Assembly: GCF_041956535.1 (NCBI RefSeq)
Contig: NW_027192199.1
Span: forward strand, 613,741-677,740
Direction: 5' to 3'
Origin: Calcarisporiella thermophila CBS 279.70
Lineage: Eukaryota > Calcarisporiellomycota
DNA length: 64,000 nt
In this document: piece after piece, positions 48,970-60,192 of the stretch
Layout: each line of letters opens with the position of its first letter
Numbering within the stretch: the first letter of the stretch is position 1
Made by a program: the position numbers and the translations under genes
Notes under the pieces: generated by a model
The model's input: only the letters and a program-made list of their open reading frames with translations
Told to the model about the DNA's origin: nothing
Databases searched by the model: none

Positions 48970-51828
48970 ATGGACAGGCTCAAGCGAAGGCATGTTCCAT
49001 CCTACACCGCGATTGAGGAAGGTGGTGATGAGTTTGTCAATGTAGAGGGATTTGATGGGCTGATTGGCGAGAAGTATTCTAAACCCCGGCGGCCTAGTGG
49101 CAATAAAGTAGATCTTCTAATTTCCCAGTGGGATTGGTTTTGGGCTAACTCGAGGATTTCATCGATCTGGCAATCTAGTATTTAGACTACTTACAGGAGA
49201 ATAGAGAATGGGTGATACCCGCCTTTCTCACTCTACTCTCGTTTTGGACTCGATGGAGGCTGATCGGAAAATCGAATATTGTAGTTTGGGATGAGGTGAG
49301 ACTCCCCTCTGTTCATCTGTCTCTTTCCATTCTTTTCAACTTATTGATGCCTCCCTTTCTTTTTTATTATCTACATTATTTCAGGCTCATTTCGGAAAGG
49401 TAGTATATTCACATGTTCAATGCAGCATTTCTCTGCACTCTCTTTCTCATCTTTTACATCGGGATATTTTAGTTCGGATCTCATTACTTGAAGCGCGAAT
49501 TCTACTTTGATGTGCACCCACCTCTTGCGAAAATGCTTGTTGCGCTCTCTGGTCTTCTCTCTGGCTACGATGGCTCATTCGGGTTCGAATCCGGAGCCAC
49601 CTATCCCAGTAATGTGAATTACACCTTTATGCGCATGTTCGGAGCAACCTTCGGAGCCCTTCTTGTTCCCTTGGCTTTCTACACAGCCAAAGCATTGAGG
49701 TATTCGGAAAGAGCGTCGATCCTGGCTGCAACCATGGTGCTACTAGGTAAGTCAATGCTATAATTGTAAGCTCTCTCCGAATTTAAGGTTTTCTGATTTG
49801 GGCCGGGTTGTCTTCAACCTAGAACTATCCTTGCTTACCATTAGTCGCTTCATCCTCTTGGACTCGATGCTGCTATTTTTCACTGCGGCAAGCTTGTTCT
49901 GTCTGGCTCGCTTCCACAATTACCAGAGCGAATCCTTCTCCCCGGATTGGTGGCTCTGGCTTTATCTCACCGGTGTCTCTATTGGATGCGTGGCAAGGTA
50001 TGCCCTGTGCCTCAGTTATTTGGCTGGATAGGTTCTCACTGAGGCTTTGTCTTGTATTCTCCTAAAAGTGTAAAATGGGTTGGATTGTTTGCAGTCGCGC
50101 TAGTTGGTCTTTACACGGTTTCGGACTTATGGGATAAGTTTGGTGATACGACCATGAAGCCCGTAAGTTGAATCTCTTTTCAGTAGTGCACAATTAACCG
50201 ACTGCTAATCCCTTATGTTTAGTCTATCTACATTAGACACTGGATAGCTCGCATCGTATGTTTGATCATCGTGCCTATTTGCATCTACATCGGTTGTTTT
50301 GCAATCCACTTTGCCATTTTGAACCGCAGTGGGCCAGGTGACGCACAAATGAGTTCACTCTTTCAGGCGGGGCTGGTTGGAAACGACTACGATCGGAATC
50401 CGCTTGGTACAAATGAGGATCTTTGGGCAAAAAGCACAGCCATATGTGTCTAATGAGGCTTCTTTTTCTTCCTCTTCCAGAGCTTGCATATGGTTCCAAA
50501 TTTACACTGAAGAATTCCGGTTATGGCGGGGGTCTTCTCCACTCCCATGTACAAACCTTCCCGAGTGGCTCGAAGCAGCAGCAGGTGACATGCTATCACT
50601 ACAAGGACAATAACAACGAGTGGATTCTGCGAAAACCGCGTAACGCCGCAAACGAGGTGGTGCCTGAGAGCGAGGAGGTGGAGTACGTGAGGAATGGTGA
50701 CATTGTCCGCCTCATGCATGGCCCTACCGGCCGGAATCTCCACAGTCACCCCATCAAGGCACCAGTGACGACGTCGCAGTGGGAGGTCAGCTGCTACGGC
50801 AACGAGACCATTGGAGATAGTAATGACCACTGGAAGGTGGAGATCGTCGACGACATGTACGATAAGAGCAAAACGCATGTCCGGTCGTTGACAACACGAA
50901 TTCGATTGCGCCACGTAAACCTCGGGTGTTTGCTCACGGCCAACAACGTGGTGCTTCCCCAGTGGGGCTTCAAACAGATCGAGGTGTACTGCGATAAGCG
51001 GAACCGTTTGGACGATCCCCATGCCATGTGGAACGTGGAGCAGCACTGGAATGATAAACGTAAGTCTCTAGCTGCCTACCTTTTGTCCTGCCTAGCCCGG
51101 TCCTTACTGACCCCCTTTCACACTTAGTGCCTCCTGCTCCCCCTAAATCCTACCGCTCCAACTTCTTCAAGGATCTCCTGCACCTTAACGTGGCCATGCT
51201 AACCTCCAACAACGCGCTCACCCCCGACCCCGACAAGGAAGATATCCTCACTTCGACCCCCGACCAATGGCCGTTTATGCAGGTTGGTTTGCGCATGTGC
51301 GGATGGGGTGACGAAACCGTGAAATATTATCTGTTGGGCAATCCTGTGGTGTGGTGGGGTTCAACCCTCTCTCTCTTTGTGTTTTTGGGACTGCTGCTAT
51401 ACTATGTCTTACGCCGCGAGAGGAAAATATACGACCTATCGCCTGGTAAACTCCACTCACATTGACATTTAGATCGAACATGCATTTAATGACCCCCCTC
51501 TCCATATCTAGAGCAATGGGGCCAATTCACACAGGTTGGTCAGACCATCCTTCTCGGGTGGCTGCTGCATTATTTCCCATTCTGGCTAATGGGCCGCGTC
51601 ACCTACGTGCACCACTACTTGCCCGCGCTCTACTTCTCCATCTTCTTGGCCCCCTACCTCCTGGACCAGTTCACGCCGCAGCGCTCTCGTCCACTGGTGT
51701 TCGGTGCCGTCTTTGCCCTTGTGATTCTCGTCTTCATCTATTTCTCAGACATTGCGTTCGGCATGGACTATCCAGCCTCGCGTATGACGAGTCGGAGGTG
51801 GTTAAAGAGCTGGAATCTGGTTGATTAG
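48970..51828 (+). CDS. PMT2: Protein O-mannosyltransferase, PMT2 subfamily
   Basis: Exons 48970-49107, 49197-49295, 49385-49399, 49473-49746, 49823-49997, 50069-50162, 50223-50406, 50481-51059, 51128-51445 and 51512-51828 give 730 residues. PMTs transfer mannose from dolichyl-phosphate mannose to Ser/Thr in the ER membrane. The catalytic Asp-Glu lies in [20 protein letters not shown] at the first lumenal loop; [14 protein letters not shown] and [13 protein letters not shown] follow. A lumenal MIR region ([19 protein letters not shown] ... GRNLHSH) spans about 50480-51050, and the C-terminal membrane block ends [16 protein letters not shown]. The [20 protein letters not shown] stretch and overall order fit Pmt2/POMT2, which pairs with Pmt1. 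Exon 3 is only 15 bases (AHFGK). It makes cell-wall and secretory O-glycans. Confidence 0.95.
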
Positions 51829-52472
51829 ATAGCCCCCTCCCCTCCCTCTGACAGAGTTTTCTTCTTGCTTCTTACTTTTTTTCTTTATTTACCTATTTTA
51901 TTTGTTTTCGTTTTGTGGTTCACCTGTTGGCTACAGGATGTTGTAGGTTTTATGGAACATGGGGAGTTATAGAATGGAATGGAATCGAGGATTTTGAGGA
52001 TCTTGAGAATTTTTTTCCCTATAAAAACACGCCCAAAAATACACGTAATTTATTCTTTTTTAATGTCGTTGTTCTTCACTTTCTTCGATATATCCTAAAA
52101 ATACTCCTTTTTTTATTATTTTTCTTGACGATATATATAAAAAAAATATAAAAAAATGAATACATCGATGATATCTCTAATACTCCTTTTTTTTTGGCGA
52201 AAAAAAAAGTCATTTGCTGCTAACAAGTATAAAAGAACAATTTATCAGAGGAGAAAGCACACACAGATGAATAGTACAACTCGACACACAGAAGTAGAGT
52301 TGGATATATAAGGAGAGACGTCAGGAGAGAATATAAAAAAAAAGTCTACACAGATCTAAGGGAGGGTTAGGAGAGAGGGTTGTTATTTTTTATCAAGAGG
52401 TATCCGAGGGGCAATATCGTGAATAAGTTAAAAAGCGAAGATAAGGGGGGGACACGCTAGCTTGTGTTCTCC
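51829..52472. other. Convergent 3' region, A/T-rich
   Basis: About 640 bases between the PMT2 stop (+) and the Pumilio stop (-). T-rich then A-rich, as expected of two 3' UTRs. No gene is seen. Confidence 0.5.
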
Positions 52473-54936
52473 TTAGTACCCATGCATGAACCACCCGGTG
52501 CTCTGCGCACCGTATCCATTTCCCGTCGCCAGGGTCGCGGGGGGATACGCCAGCCCTGCGGCGGTCAATCCGGCCTGCACTTGGGCGGGCGTTAAAGGAT
52601 GGGTGTGGTGGGGGTGCGGGTGCAAGGCCGGGGCCACCAGAGACGACTGCATCCCCGAGACGGAGGGGGGCGCCATCGACAGTCGTTGGATTTTGCTCTG
52701 GATCCGTTTTGCGTAGGGGGTGCCTTTGATGGCGGGCAGTAAGGGGCGGATCGCCTCGATCAGCCGCATGCGCTGCCCATGCTCAGCGCAGTCGAGCGCA
52801 GTCTGCACCACGTAGTTGCCGTAGGGGTCGCGAAGCATGCCCTCGAGGCGCTGCTTGTTCAAGAGCTCATCAAGCAACAGGACACGGGTGGCGGGATCCG
52901 ATACCCGGATCACCTTCTCGACCACGTTCGAGCTGAACTTTTGAAGGGAGAGGCGGGTCACGCTCCCAAGGAAGGTGTGGGCGAGCCGCTGGTCGAAGCG
53001 CAAGCGAGGATCCTCCAGCCCGAGCAGGTACTGCACCACGTAGTTTCCAAACGGGTCCACCACCAGCTGCAGGGCCTTCTCCAGCACCTGCTCCGCCAGC
53101 TGCTGTACCTGTTTGTCCGTGGCGCGATCGATACACCGCTGCATGACACAGCATCCATGGCGGTGGGTTGCCACCTCGACGCATTGAGCGGCGACCGCAT
53201 CGTAAATGAACTGGTTATCGGGGAGCCGGTTCAAGCATTTCTGGATGACGTGGTTTCCGTTCAAGTCGGTGATCAGGGTCACGACGTGATCACGCAGAGC
53301 GTCCACAACAAGCTGAACCTGCTGAGGCGTGGAGAGGTGGTCGATCAGCCGCTGAGCCGCACGCGTCCCGTGCATGTTTAGAGAGATGGTGACAAGTTCG
53401 GGAGCCACCGTCTGGACGAGCTTCGTGCGCTGGGCATCGGTGCAATATTCGAGGAGTTTCTGGCAGAGGTAGTTGCCGAACGGATCTACGAGGAAGAAGA
53501 GGAGCAAGGCAAACTTAGCACGCAAGGACGAGCCGGCTCCATCTCGGAAGGGGAACACTTACCGGTCATCAGTTCTACAAAGTGGGGCTGAACCTCCCTA
53601 AAGATGAGCTCCACCACCTTTTTGTTCTGCTCTTCGATCTTGCGCTGCAAGAACCGGCACCCATGCTGGTCCTTGCACAGCGAGTAGAGCCGCCCCTCCA
53701 AATCCTCCACGTTCACACCCGCGAATCTACTCATCGCCTCCGCATCATTGGCCTTCTTCTTGTTGTTATTGTTTCCCTTTGCATTGGAGTGATTGTTGGA
53801 TCCGCCAGTGCGAGCATTGGCAGCAGGGGTCGTTGACGCCATTCCCGGCATGTTCAGCACATCAGCTAGCGCATACGGCTGATATGTGTAAGCAAGTGCT
53901 GCAGCGACGGCGGTTGGGTCAAGCAGAGCAGGCAGCTGTTGGCGATACATTAAGTCAGCCGTCGCGTACTGGGGTGAGTAGGCACTGCCGGCGAGGGCGG
54001 CCGAGCTTGGGAGGTGATGATTGCCATGTGCTGCGGCAACCGCAGCGGCGGTCTGCTCGCGAAGCAGATCCGCTTGGTTCGAGGATTTCGAGTACCAATC
54101 GCGGAGGAGCGGGTCCGTGGCAGAGTTGGAGTGCTTTAGGGCGGCGGGGGTAGCAAACTACGGACGAAGATTCGGAATTAGTCTGGGCAATGGAGAAAGG
54201 GTAAACCTAGAGCGCAAAGAGTGCCTACCTCGTTGGAAGACTCTCCCCGGACCAGGATTGGGAACGAGTCCTCGTCTCGATATCGTCGGGCAAACGAACT
54301 GGATAATGGAGGCTCGCGCTCGTCCTCTCCTTCTTCAAGGAATTTGTCATTGAACTGGGGGGGCGGATAGGAGGGACTATCTAGGAACGTGTCGTCGAGA
54401 GAGAAGTTCTTGGTGGAAATTTTGATGTTCTTTTTCCTATAACATAGTGTCCATTATTAGTGCTCCATTCATGATAACATCGAGTATAATTCAGAGATTT
54501 ACTTTGCCGCCAGGTCATCTTCATTATTCAGGCGCAGCTTTTCAAGATCGGGGAGCTCATCTGCCGTCCATTGCCTTGAATTTCTTCGCGAGCCTGGCAG
54601 TGACCTCGAAGCATTTTGCAATCGGATCCCAGGCGAAAGGAGTTCAGTGGGCATGTTGTAGAGTCCAAGCATAGGGAACTGGCCGCCATCCTGCCCAACT
54701 TCGGTCGAGAGGTAAATCGAAGAGGACTAGACCAAAATTAGGAAAAGATTTAGAGATAGACCAACAAAAGACCAACGTTATCAAACTACCGTGCGTGGTA
54801 GACGGGCGGAGGATTCAATAGTGGATTCGGGCGAGGAGCTGCCCGTCTTTAATGGAGAGCCATGGCGATCAAACATCGTATTATTAGCGTTGAAATGGGC
54901 GCCTGGTGCAGTATTGTTGATAGGGTCAGAGAGCAT
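52473..54936 (-). CDS. Pumilio/PUF-family RNA-binding protein
   Basis: Exons, from the start: 54790-54936, 54503-54726, 54229-54436, 53563-54157, 52473-53485; 728 residues. A disordered Ser/Asn/Ala-rich N-terminus precedes eight PUF repeats at about 345-665: KDQHGCRFLQ, DPFGNYLCQ, NMHGTRAAQ, DLNGNHVIQ, HRHGCCVMQ, DPFGNYVVQ, QKFSSNVVE and DPYGNYVVQ. The base-reading residues predict C/Q, N/Q, T/Q, N/Q, C/Q, N/Q, S/E and N/Q, which read as 5'-UGUAUAUA-3', the Puf3/PUM class site. Such proteins bind 3' UTRs and repress or localise mRNAs. The Gln/His-rich C-terminus is short. ATG at 54936 is the first in the frame after a possible acceptor at 54950, so a further 5' exon cannot be excluded. Confidence 0.92.
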
Positions 54937-56252
54937 TCGAATATGATGTCTATAGACAATAGAGTCAGTCAATGACCTCAACCGATGGGGGAGAAATGGG
55001 GGGGGGCCCTAGGTTGGGAGTGGAGAGCAGAATGCAACAATGAAGCCTACCAAATTTGGACGGTACAAGTGCAAAGAATGCAAACACAATGATGGTGGGA
55101 GGCTCTACACACGCAATGCAGGAGAGTAGAGGAAATTACAATATAAACACAACACACATAAATACAATTAAAAGTATAAGGGATGAAAAATAAACGATAA
55201 TGTTGATATCTATTAGAGCAGGCAGGGGAAAGAGAGAGGAAAGAGAGAAGAGATAACAGACCAAGCCAGTATTTATTATTATTTCACTTCGATGTCCTTC
55301 AACTTTCCCGGACCTTTTGTGCTACCGTACAAGCTAGACGACCAAGTGCACTTTTGACAGTTGAAGCAATTAATGTAGGAGCACCGATGGATCAAATTAC
55401 AAACAAATGGAGTAAATAGTTTTTTTTTCCCGTAGCACTTTTATCACCCCCCTCTTACAACCGGCCTGTTCGTTCTTGTAGCATATGTTTTCTATTGAAC
55501 TCAAACACCAGTTGGTCTTAGCGACACAGGATCATCCTCGCTGCTAAATTCCAATGACTTGAGTCCTGGATCAGGCCGGGAGCATTCTTGTCGTTAACCT
55601 TAGAGCCCTGGCTGTCCAATTCCAGAAGATCACTGGGCCCGGCCAGCCGTGGAGAGCCATGCAACGCTCCCATGGAAGGGCAAGGAAAGCTAGCTTGTAA
55701 TCCGTTTGTGACTTTGAGATTTCCATTACCGGTAATGAAACAAAAATAAATAAAAACTAAACCAAATAGTAACGAGCGTTTCCTCAATATTAAATCTTCT
55801 ATATGAAAAGACTATTCGTGTAGATTATCCATAAGTCCCTTTCCATATTTGCTGGTGCAATGATGTATTGGCTCCAGCTGCTTCCCCCCTCCCTCTACTG
55901 AATCTTCGATTAACGGCCGTCTGGAAATCTATATGCGGCGCAACCATGTGCTGGGCGTGGAAACACCAGACAGAGAAGCGCGGGTCTAGGAGGAGGGATA
56001 ACATCAGTATGCCCTATACCACTCAATCCACTCTAGTGCCGGCTATCGATGCATAAACCCTGCCGACTAATCCCAACGAAATAGCCTCTCCATCAAGAGC
56101 CTCGAAACATATTCTCCGTTGACCATTCAAAGCCCTGTGGCTTGTAATTTCACCACGGATCTTGACCCATGGTCGAGTCCTTGTAGGTTAATGACCGTGT
56201 TAAACTCCGGCCTATTCCTCGATTGGTACTGTATATTTGAGGGAGCCAGGCG
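54937..56252. other. Intergenic, no gene recognised
   Basis: 1.3 kb upstream of the Pumilio gene. ORFs at 55518-55787 and 55868-56056 lack ATG starts or family features. A/T-rich blocks at 55130-55270 look like promoter or leader sequence. Confidence 0.45.
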
Positions 56253-56585
56253 TCAGTGCCGATTCTCCAGCCGACCTTGTGGCCGATATGATTTTGGAGG
56301 AGATCCAGGTTGAGTGGGAATGCCATGTCCCTTGATTTGCCTGAGCCGACTTTTGGGATGACTTAGGCTCTTGCCAAGTTGGCTCTGCTTATTCTGGAAT
56401 GGAGCCAGTCCCTCTACTGAAAGTGCTGACCGCCTTCTAGTTGAAGCAATGTGATTAAGAGGTCGGTATTTTCTAGACCACCTTCTAATATGGGAAGATT
56501 TGCCAATTTCGATATCCAGTGGTAAATTTCCCACCATGCCTCCTCGAGTGTCAATAGCCACGCTAGTGCCCATTGAATTGATCAT
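56253..56585 (-). CDS. Possible small basic protein, unknown
   Basis: A 110-codon ORF starting ATG ATC AAT TCA ATG. The product is basic and polar (KSSHIRRWSRKYRPLNHI; LSHPKSRLRQIKGHG), without a signal peptide or known motif. It is divergent from AMPK beta, 167 bases away, which leaves room for a shared promoter. A GT...AG pair near the end (56269-56217) could change the last residues. I do not recognise it; it could be a chance ORF. Confidence 0.3.
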   Translation of the reverse strand: MINSMGTSVAIDTRGGMVGNLPLDIEIGKSSHIRRWSRKYRPLNHIASTRRRSALSVEGLAPFQNKQSQLGKSLSHPKSRLRQIKGHGIPTQPGSPPKSYRPQGRLENRH

Positions 56586-56752
56586 GTTGGCTGTGAAAGG
56601 CGGACTGTCTTTGTATAGTATTGGATAGCTATCGGATACTTGATTAAAGGGGGAAAAGATAATTCAAAAATTGCGTTCATCCCTATACATATTTGACGGA
56701 TATAGAATTATTCTAGCACGATTCGTTAATCAATATCAACTAGATTTTGCAT

Positions 56753-57909
56753 ATGGGTAACCAGCCTTCATCGGTCGATGTCTCACAACGGCAAGATCTG
56801 CAGCCCTCTCCAGATCAGCCGCCACAGCGGAATCCGCCGGATGATCGGATAACGGATAATCGCGATATCTTACACTCTCCGGCAAATCGCCTAGACATTG
56901 AGCCCCGCTTACATAGCCTGACATTAGGGGAAAGCTATTCAGACTCTTGGCGTGCATCATCCCCCTTGTCTGGGTGGGGTGGACGAAGAGAAAGCACTTC
57001 ATGTAAGTAGCCCTATTTATTTGCGGAATCGAGTGAGATTTGACATTAGATTTTAGTAAGAGCAAAAGGAGTAGCAGGAGTACCCACCATTGTGAACTGG
57101 ACCATGGGCGGAAATCGGGTCTATGTAACCGGAAGCTTTAACGGCTGGAAGGAGAAAATTCCGCTAGTGAAGAGGTATATTGATGGATATATTTCTCTGA
57201 TGTGGGATTCTGTCCATTTATCTTGTTTTCTTGGAATTAGTTCCCATGATTTTACTACGGTCATCGAGTTACCGCATGGCACCCATCGCCTAAAATTCAT
57301 TGTCGATGACGAGGTAAATGCTTAAAAGTGGCGTTTGACGCAACTCGGCCGAATTTAATTATGGGGGTTAATTGATAGTGGAAATGCTCCACCGATTACG
57401 AGACAGCCACCGATCCCAACGGCAATCTCGTCAACTATATCGAGGTGGTGAGCGACGAGGAGGATATCGATATTTGCTCAACGACGGACCCTCTCGAGCA
57501 AAGTAAGTTTAGGTTCTCCCGATGAAGGCCGATACTCTTTGCCACAGCTTTGCCCTTCCTCTCTTCTAGATTCACCTCCTGGCAGCTATGCGGCCGATAT
57601 CCCTCATTACGAAGAACAGCCTACCCGTGCCCAGCCACCTTCCCTCCCACCTCACCTTGAAAAAGTGCTGCTCAATAGCCACCAAGTCAGCCGCGAGGAT
57701 AACAGTGTCCTTCCGGTTCCAAATCATGTTGTACTCAATCACCTCTATGCATGCAGTATCCGTGACGGAGTCATGGCTTTGGCTTGCACAGAGCGGTATC
57801 GGAAAAAGGTAAGAATGCGTGATGTAGTTGTGACTAGGTAGAGAGTTAACTGAGTGTCCATTTTTCGCCCCTCTAGTATATCACTGTGATGTTTTACAAA
57901 CCTGTATAG
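56753..57909 (+). CDS. AMPK/SNF1 complex beta subunit (Gal83/Sip2-like)
   Basis: Exons 56753-57002, 57057-57174, 57241-57313, 57379-57502, 57570-57808 and 57877-57909 give 278 residues. It scaffolds the SNF1 kinase, joining the alpha and gamma subunits and setting its location. MGNQPSS at the N-terminus is an N-myristoylation signal (Gly2). The carbohydrate-binding module (CBM48) covers about 92-140: TIVNWTMGGNRVYVTGSFNG, W of GW, and HRLKFIVDDEWKCS. The ASC domain ends the protein: PPHLEKVLLNSH, VLPVPNHVVLNHLYACSI, LACTERYRKK and YITVMFYKPV. The last exon codes only for that final strand plus stop. Glycogen-binding Trp residues appear kept, so glycogen sensing is plausible. Identification is firm. 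Confidence 0.95.
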
Positions 57910-58312
57910 TTCATCTCCCCCTCTTGTTCGCTTTTTGTTATCCCTATCACCTTTCTTATCCCATGTGTGGCTCTTCCTTTTATATTTTCCTCGCGTTTGA
58001 TTTTCTCTGCATTCTCAGAAAAAGATTTTGCTTTTTCGAATAGATATAATTTCAACTCAAAGCCTTTTTTTTTGTTTTAATTACAGCAAAAGGTGCGTGT
58101 TTACTAAGAATGAAGGTGAAGGTTATGAACAAGGTCTACTAAATGAAGGGTGATACCAGTGCACATAAGAAAATAATTTGAATTCTACAGGATGCTATTA
58201 GCTCCCTACCAGGGGAAGGGGGTGAGTGAAGGCAGATCAATATACACATAACTCATTAACTAGCGGATACATGGCGTATGTGTATGGGATTGTCTCTTAA
58301 GACGGGGGTCAA
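57910..58312. other. Convergent 3' region
   Basis: About 400 bases between the AMPK beta stop (+) and the secreted-protein stop (-). T-rich. No gene is seen. Confidence 0.5.
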
Positions 58313-59323
58313 CTAGTAGGTCGATGCGCTAGTCTTAGCAGCGGCCTGCTTCTTGGTCGACTTCTTGGCTTTGGCTTTGGCTTTGGCGGGGGATTTGGCC
58401 TGGCCCATCGACTTGGGTTGGGCTGCGGCCGAGACGGGTTGGGGAGCGACCTGCGCCGCTCCGCCAGAGCCACCCCCAAGCAAACCTCCGAGCAGACCAC
58501 CACCTCCTCCACCTCCAAGGATGCCGCCGAGAGCACCGAGAGGGCCGCCACCCTCACCTCCGAGAACGCCGCCGAGGAGCCCACCGAGGGGTCCATCGCC
58601 GCCACCGCCGCCACCGCTGAGGGGGTTCAAGTTGACTGGCTGGAAGGTGTTGCCAACTTGTTCGTTTCCGGTCGGCGACACGCTGTCGCCTCCTGCACGC
58701 AATAGACCTTGAGCAGTGTTAACAACCTGCCCCAACGGGTCACGCAAGGTGTCCATGATGGTGTCGCCGATGCCAATGGGGTCGAGGAAGTCGGCCTGAC
58801 GTTTCTCGAGCGAGCCGTCTAGACTTCGCTTCTTCTTATCGCCTCCTGCAAGCTTGATCCAGCTACAGCTTCCGAAGCCAGTAGGGCTCTGGACCCGCAA
58901 CAAACAGGCGCCATTGGGTCCCTGGCATTCCACATCAGGCATACGAAGGGAAATGGGATAGGTTCCTCGAGCCCCTACTCCAAGGAGGCCAGGGGCACTT
59001 CGCGTCACTTGCACGGGAGTGGAGAAGCTGGATCCGGTTCCGGAGACGTCCAAGAATGCACGCAATGGGCCGCCACCGTCAACGTTGGCAACGCGCCAGG
59101 TCATGCCTGCCTCCTCGCCTGCGTTGTAGGTTGGGAGGTCGGAGGCCGGGCTTGGGATTTGAATGCCGGTGCCACAGGGCTGAGCGCTAGTAAACCGGAC
59201 GCAGTCGATGGTACTGTCGGGCGTGCGTACATTGAAGCCGCGAGGATCAAGGAGCTTGCCGTGACCCAAGGCAACGCCCACAAGCGAGGCCAGAAGAGAC
59301 AGTTGAATCAGGCAATTGGTCAT
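58313..59323 (-). CDS. Secreted protein with N-terminal His after signal cleavage, Gly-rich and Lys/Ala-rich tail
   Basis: Intronless, 336 residues. A signal peptide (LIQLSLLASLVGVALG) is followed directly by His21-Gly22, so cleavage would expose an N-terminal His as in copper-binding LPMO, BIM1 and related proteins. The ~130-residue domain that follows has Cys pairs (DCVRF, QPCG, ECQGPNGAC, GSCSW) and ends GFGSCSWIKLAGG, like fungal His1 proteins. However, there is no second His anywhere in the protein, so a full histidine brace cannot form. Two Kex2-type sites (KKKR, LEKR) come next, then a Gly-Leu repeat (LGGLLGGVLGG and similar) and a Lys/Ala tail (SPAKAKAKAKKSTKKQ) recalling histone H1. 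The family is uncertain: BIM1/X325-like or Egh16-like. A TATA element lies upstream at 59481-59488. Confidence 0.85.
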   Translation of the reverse strand: MTNCLIQLSLLASLVGVALGHGKLLDPRGFNVRTPDSTIDCVRFTSAQPCGTGIQIPSPASDLPTYNAGEEAGMTWRVANVDGGGPLRAFLDVSGTGSSFSTPVQVTRSAPGLLGVGARGTYPISLRMPDVECQGPNGACLLRVQSPTGFGSCSWIKLAGGDKKKRSLDGSLEKRQADFLDPIGIGDTIMDTLRDPLGQVVNTAQGLLRAGGDSVSPTGNEQVGNTFQPVNLNPLSGGGGGGDGPLGGLLGGVLGGEGGGPLGALGGILGGGGGGGLLGGLLGGGSGGAAQVAPQPVSAAAQPKSMGQAKSPAKAKAKAKKSTKKQAAAKTSASTY

Positions 59324-60192
59324 TCGTGATAGAAGGGAATGAGGGGAAGTATGCTGGGGGGGGGGTTAAGAATGCTATGGAAAAAGGAGTGTGGAGAGAG
59401 AATAGAGTAGAGTAGAGAAGAGCAGATTAGAGTAGAGATGGAATGGGCACTTGTTCTGAATTTGATGAAGAGCTGTCGCCTTTATATAACTGGGGCCCCT
59501 TTTTGCGGAAAGAAGCAGTAGGAAACTGCGAAGAATTATGACTGAAACCTGCAAAGAAGGTGGTAGGCTCATTATCAGTAAATTAATCGCCCTAATTTGT
59601 AAATACGCAGTCGGGCAATAAGCGTAACGGATCACTGCTGTACGACCTCGGCACAGAACACCTGCCCTGTTAGGCAGGCCCAAAGCCTGACTTCCAAAAG
59701 CTCTCAAGGCTTCGGGGGGAGCGTGCTTGCTTTTTTTTCGCCTGACGCTACCCAAATCTAAGACATAATCATAACAAACTGTTCTCGCCGGCCTAGCTCT
59801 AGGGGGTTACCCCAAATCCACGTACCACATTAGCTTTTGATCTGACTCTGATTGCTCAATGAGGCGCGCTTCTTGAAAAGCTCTGGGCCAATTTAGCTAA
59901 GGGTTTTCTAAATTCATTACGCATTGGACATCATCAGGTCAAAAAGGCAGGATGGATTGTTCTAATAAAGATGGCTCGATGTAATTGGCACAGATATATG
60001 ACAAAAATAGAGAGGGGAGGAGGAGAGTAGCTGGGATTAAACATGTCAAACAATATACAATGAGGATTTATACAAATTATTCTTCCAAAAGCACAAATGA
60101 CAGCACCATAACCTACACAAATTAGAAAATGACCCGTTCCCACCACAATAAGGTCTAGAAATAGAGAGGAGAGTGTTACATTTCCCACCATG
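59324..60192. other. Upstream region of the secreted-protein gene
   Basis: About 870 bases between the start of the secreted-protein gene (-) and the stop of the Aim32-like gene (-). Holds a TAGAG pentanucleotide tract near 59399-59437 and the TATA element. No gene is seen. Confidence 0.5.
59481..59488 (-). promoter_or_regulatory. TATA-box-like element
   Basis: TATATAAA on the minus strand, about 160 bases before the ATG of the secreted Gly-rich protein; a typical strong-promoter setting for a secreted protein. Confidence 0.45.

Noticed and set aside
49580-49600. GGGTTCGAATCC, a perfect tRNA B-box
   Set aside because: Lies inside PMT2 exon 4 (FGFESGAT) with no A box or cloverleaf around it.
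58313-59323. Calling the secreted protein an active LPMO
   Set aside because: Only one His exists in the protein; a histidine brace needs two.
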